Below are positions 61,948-64,000 of a DNA stretch of 64,000 nt, piece after piece. Position numbers and translations under genes: made by a program. The notes below the pieces were generated by a model. That model did no database searches. It saw only the letters and a program-made list of their open reading frames with translations, and was not told where the DNA came from. The stretch's first letter is position 1, and each line of letters opens with the position of its first letter. Origin of the DNA: Christiangramia fulva (GTDB lineage: Bacteria; Bacteroidota; Bacteroidia; Flavobacteriales; Flavobacteriaceae); the NCBI RefSeq assembly GCF_003024155.1, contig NZ_CP028136.1:2294001-2358000 (forward strand). Reading direction: 5' to 3'.

Positions 61948-62925
61948 ATGCTAAAATTTTCAAAGGTATTTATAGTTGTGTTTTTAGCATCCCTTTTTAT
62001 AGGCTGCCAAAACGACTCAAAGGTCAAGGTCATCAAACTGGGCCATGGGCTGGATGTTACACATCCCGTGCACAAGGCGATGGAATTCATGGCCAAACGC
62101 CTTAAGGAAAAATCACACGGAACGCTACAGATCGATATTTATCCTAACCAGCAATTAGGATCTGAAAGAGAGACCCTGGAACTCCTTCAAATAGGAAGTT
62201 TGGGAATGACAAAGGTTTCCACAGGAGTTCTCGAAAATTTTGCGCCAAGACTGAAGGTTTTCGGCCTGCCTTTTCTTTTCAGGGACCGGCAGCATCGTTT
62301 TAATGTGCTGGAAAGCGACATAGGGGAAAGTCTTTTAAATGAAAGCGTTCAAAATCGATTGAAAGGCCTCACTTTTTACGATGCCGGGAGCCGGAGTTTC
62401 TATACCAAAGTGCCGGTCTATAACCCCGATGATCTAAAGGGCCTGAAATTGCGGGTGATGGAAAGCCAGACCGCCATTACTATGGTCAATCTTTTAGGCG
62501 GTTCGCCCACCCCCATTTCCTGGGGAGAACTTTACACCGCCTTACAGCAGGGGATCGTGGATGGAGCAGAGAATAACCTTCCGAGCTTCTATCTTTCCCA
62601 TCATTACGAGGTCTGCAAGTTTTTTATCACCGATGAACACACCGCGCTGCCCGATGAACTCTTAATAAGTACCATTGTATGGGACAAGCTTTCGAAACAG
62701 GAACAAAAGTGGGTGAAGGAAGCCGCGATGGAATCTTCAGAATATGAGAAAAAGATCTGGCATGAAGCTGAACTCCATGCGCTGGAAGAGATCAAGAAAG
62801 CCGGGGTGAAAGTGATCGCTCCCAATAAGGAACCTTTCCGCGAAAAAGTGCAGCCTATGTATGAAGAATTTAAGAAGAATCCGGAGATGAGGAAAACTAT
62901 CGAGGCAATTCAAGCGATGAAATGA
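61948..62925 (+). CDS. dctP: TRAP transporter solute-binding protein, DctP family, lipoprotein
   Basis: 325 residues from the ATG at 61948 (MLKFSKVFIVVFLASLFIGC), which gives a lipobox; an in-frame ATG upstream at 61882 would bury the signal. Typical features: IKLGHGLDVTHPVHKAMEF, YPNQQLGSERETLELLQIGS and LKGLKLRVMESQTAITMVNL, where Arg binds the substrate carboxylate. Context suggests galacturonate, glucuronate or short unsaturated uronides as ligand. The stop overlaps the dctQ start by 4 bp. Confidence 0.92.
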   Translation: MLKFSKVFIVVFLASLFIGCQNDSKVKVIKLGHGLDVTHPVHKAMEFMAKRLKEKSHGTLQIDIYPNQQLGSERETLELLQIGSLGMTKVSTGVLENFAPRLKVFGLPFLFRDRQHRFNVLESDIGESLLNESVQNRLKGLTFYDAGSRSFYTKVPVYNPDDLKGLKLRVMESQTAITMVNLLGGSPTPISWGELYTALQQGIVDGAENNLPSFYLSHHYEVCKFFITDEHTALPDELLISTIVWDKLSKQEQKWVKEAAMESSEYEKKIWHEAELHALEEIKKAGVKVIAPNKEPFREKVQPMYEEFKKNPEMRKTIEAIQAMK

Positions 62926-63392
62926 TGAAACAAAAATTAGATAAAATATTAGGAAATTTTCTGGTCATTTTGATGGTTTGCATCGTTATAGCCGTGCTCT
63001 GGCAGGTTTTCTCACGCTATGTTTTACACTCTCCGAGCTCCTATACAGAAGAGATCTCCAGATTTCTTCTAATTTGGATTGGGGTTTTGGGTGCCGCATA
63101 TGCTTCCGGGCAGCAGGAGCACCTTGCAATCAATATTCTGCCACCAAAGCTGGATGAAAAGAACCGGATAAGATTACGTGTTTTTATCAATATACTTATA
63201 ATACTTTTTTGCTTCGTGGTGTTGATTATCGGCGGGGGAAACCTGGTGTATATGAACTATGATCTTGGACAAACTTCGGCAGCTTTAAGCCTGCCTTTAT
63301 CTTTCGTGTACCTTGTGGTTCCCCTCAGCGGAATCCTGGTCATTGTTTATAAAGTCAACGAAATCATCAACGCTAAAACATTCCTGGCATGA
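62922..63392 (+). CDS. dctQ: TRAP transporter small permease, DctQ family
   Basis: 156 residues with four transmembrane segments (first about 8-28, last about 125-145) and the family motif YTEEISRFLLIWIGVLGAAY. It overlaps dctP by 4 bp and the following dctM start by 4 bp. The fixed operon order P-Q-M supports the assignment. Confidence 0.93.
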   Translation: MMKQKLDKILGNFLVILMVCIVIAVLWQVFSRYVLHSPSSYTEEISRFLLIWIGVLGAAYASGQQEHLAINILPPKLDEKNRIRLRVFINILIILFCFVVLIIGGGNLVYMNYDLGQTSAALSLPLSFVYLVVPLSGILVIVYKVNEIINAKTFLA

Positions 63393-64000
63393 TCGTAGAA
63401 ATCCTCATACTTGTTATCTCCTTTCTTATACTTTTAAGTATTGGAGTGCCTGTCGCCTGGTCTATCGGAATTTCCTGTTTGCTGACCATGCTGGTTTCCA
63501 TAGATTCTATCCCCGCTTTTACAACGGTAGCACAACGAATGGCCACAGGCCTGGACAGTTTTTCGCTGCTGGCGATCCCCTTCTTTATTCTGGCGGGACA
63601 GATCATGAACCGGGGTGGTATTGCCACCCGGCTTATCGCCTTTGCCAAGGCACTCATTGGTTCGCTTCCTGGCGGCCTTATTTATGTGAATGTGATCGCA
63701 GCCATGCTTTTTGGAGCCATTTCAGGATCGGCTGTTGCAGCGGCTTCAGCGATTGGTGGTATTCTGGGCCCTCACATGGAAAAAGAAAATTATTCCAAAG
63801 AATTTGGCGCAGCCATAAACATCACCTCTTCTACCACAGGGCTTGTAATCCCTCCATCGAACGTCTTGATCGTTTATTCCCTGGCCAGTGGTGGAGTTTC
63901 CATAGCCGCTTTGTTCCTGGCGGGTTATATTCCTGGAATTTTAATGGGGCTTGCACTCATGCTAACGGCAACTTTCTGGATAAAAAAGAAAAAATATCCC
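63389..64000 (+). CDS. dctM: TRAP transporter large permease, DctM family, 5' part
   Basis: Starts at the ATG overlapping the dctQ stop and remains open to the window edge, giving 204 codons; the family length is about 430. Features seen: MIVEILILVISFLILLSIGV as the first membrane segment, FSLLAIPFFILAGQIMNRGG-like motif in the middle, and FGAISGSAVAAASAIGGILG with a Ser/Ala-rich helix break. It forms the ion-coupled channel of the TRAP system with DctP and DctQ. Confidence 0.94.
   Translation, partial: MIVEILILVISFLILLSIGVPVAWSIGISCLLTMLVSIDSIPAFTTVAQRMATGLDSFSLLAIPFFILAGQIMNRGGIATRLIAFAKALIGSLPGGLIYVNVIAAMLFGAISGSAVAAASAIGGILGPHMEKENYSKEFGAAINITSSTTGLVIPPSNVLIVYSLASGGVSIAALFLAGYIPGILMGLALMLTATFWIKKKKYP

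Noticed and set aside
1..64000. Mobile elements, tRNA, rRNA or CRISPR arrays
   Set aside because: No transposase, integrase, RNA-gene structure or regularly spaced repeats were recognised on either strand, although the remnants show past gene loss.

Overview
The window is about 64 kb of a Bacteroidota genome, most likely a flavobacterium of the Gramella/Salegentibacter/Zunongwangia kind. This is inferred from the SusD-type end of a polysaccharide utilisation locus (PUL), dense secreted glycosidases with short signal peptides, the moderately AT-rich composition, promoters that fit the Bacteroidota -33/-7 pattern, and a TRAP transporter for import. No rRNA, tRNA, IS element or CRISPR array was seen. 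Nearly everything serves one purpose: dismantling rhamnogalacturonan I (RG-I) and related pectin, then catabolising its two backbone sugars, L-rhamnose and galacturonate-derived uronates.

Layout. (1) 2-15113, plus strand: the C-terminal part of a SusD glycan-binding lipoprotein, a strong terminator, then a PL22-like lyase, a PL26-like exo-RG lyase, DUF4861 and DUF6250 proteins, a CBM9-like/PKD protein, a GH105 unsaturated rhamnogalacturonyl hydrolase, a second PL22-like lyase, rhamnose mutarotase, GH28, a GH43-like lipoprotein and an SGNH hydrolase. (2) 15164-32082, minus strand: three GH2 enzymes, GH115, a GH43-like enzyme, two CE12-type RG acetylesterases (one with tandem domains) and a SASA-type acetylesterase. 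This set suits acetylated RG-I with galactan or arabinogalactan side chains. (3) A GntR-type regulator at 32183-33229, divergent from a rhamnose operon (33635-42592): aldolase/dehydrogenase fusion, RhaI, RhaB, LutABC and an NCS1-like permease. Together these take rhamnose to pyruvate plus DHAP. (4) 42772-55754: two GH28, two PL11 RG lyases, an acetate transporter, a GH2-like protein and a six-hairpin glycosidase-like protein. (5) 55997-64000: kduI, kduD, uxaC, kdgK, kdgA, a second kdgK-like gene and a TRAP transporter (dctP, dctQ, partial dctM), i.e. uptake of uronates and conversion to pyruvate and glyceraldehyde-3-phosphate.

The main unexpected observation is regulatory. An exact 18-bp sequence lies upstream of both the rhamnose operon (33551) and the uronate operon (55792). 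Related copies lie upstream of GH105 (8344), of the minus-strand esterase/GH2 cluster (32139-32156, reverse strand) and of the PL11 operon (44434). In all five, exactly 19 bp separate the box from a TAnnTT-like -7 element, so the box occupies the place of the -33 element. This looks like one activator-dependent promoter class tying the locus together. The uronate operon also has a separate -33/-7 promoter overlapped by a LacI-type palindrome.

The locus also shows decay: the tail of a beta-helix (GH28-like) gene at 7051-7205, an isolated signal-peptide ORF at 9759-9836, and the tail of a glycosidase-like gene at 53331-53599. No alpha-L-rhamnosidase (GH78/GH106) was recognised, and SusC and most of SusD lie upstream of the window.
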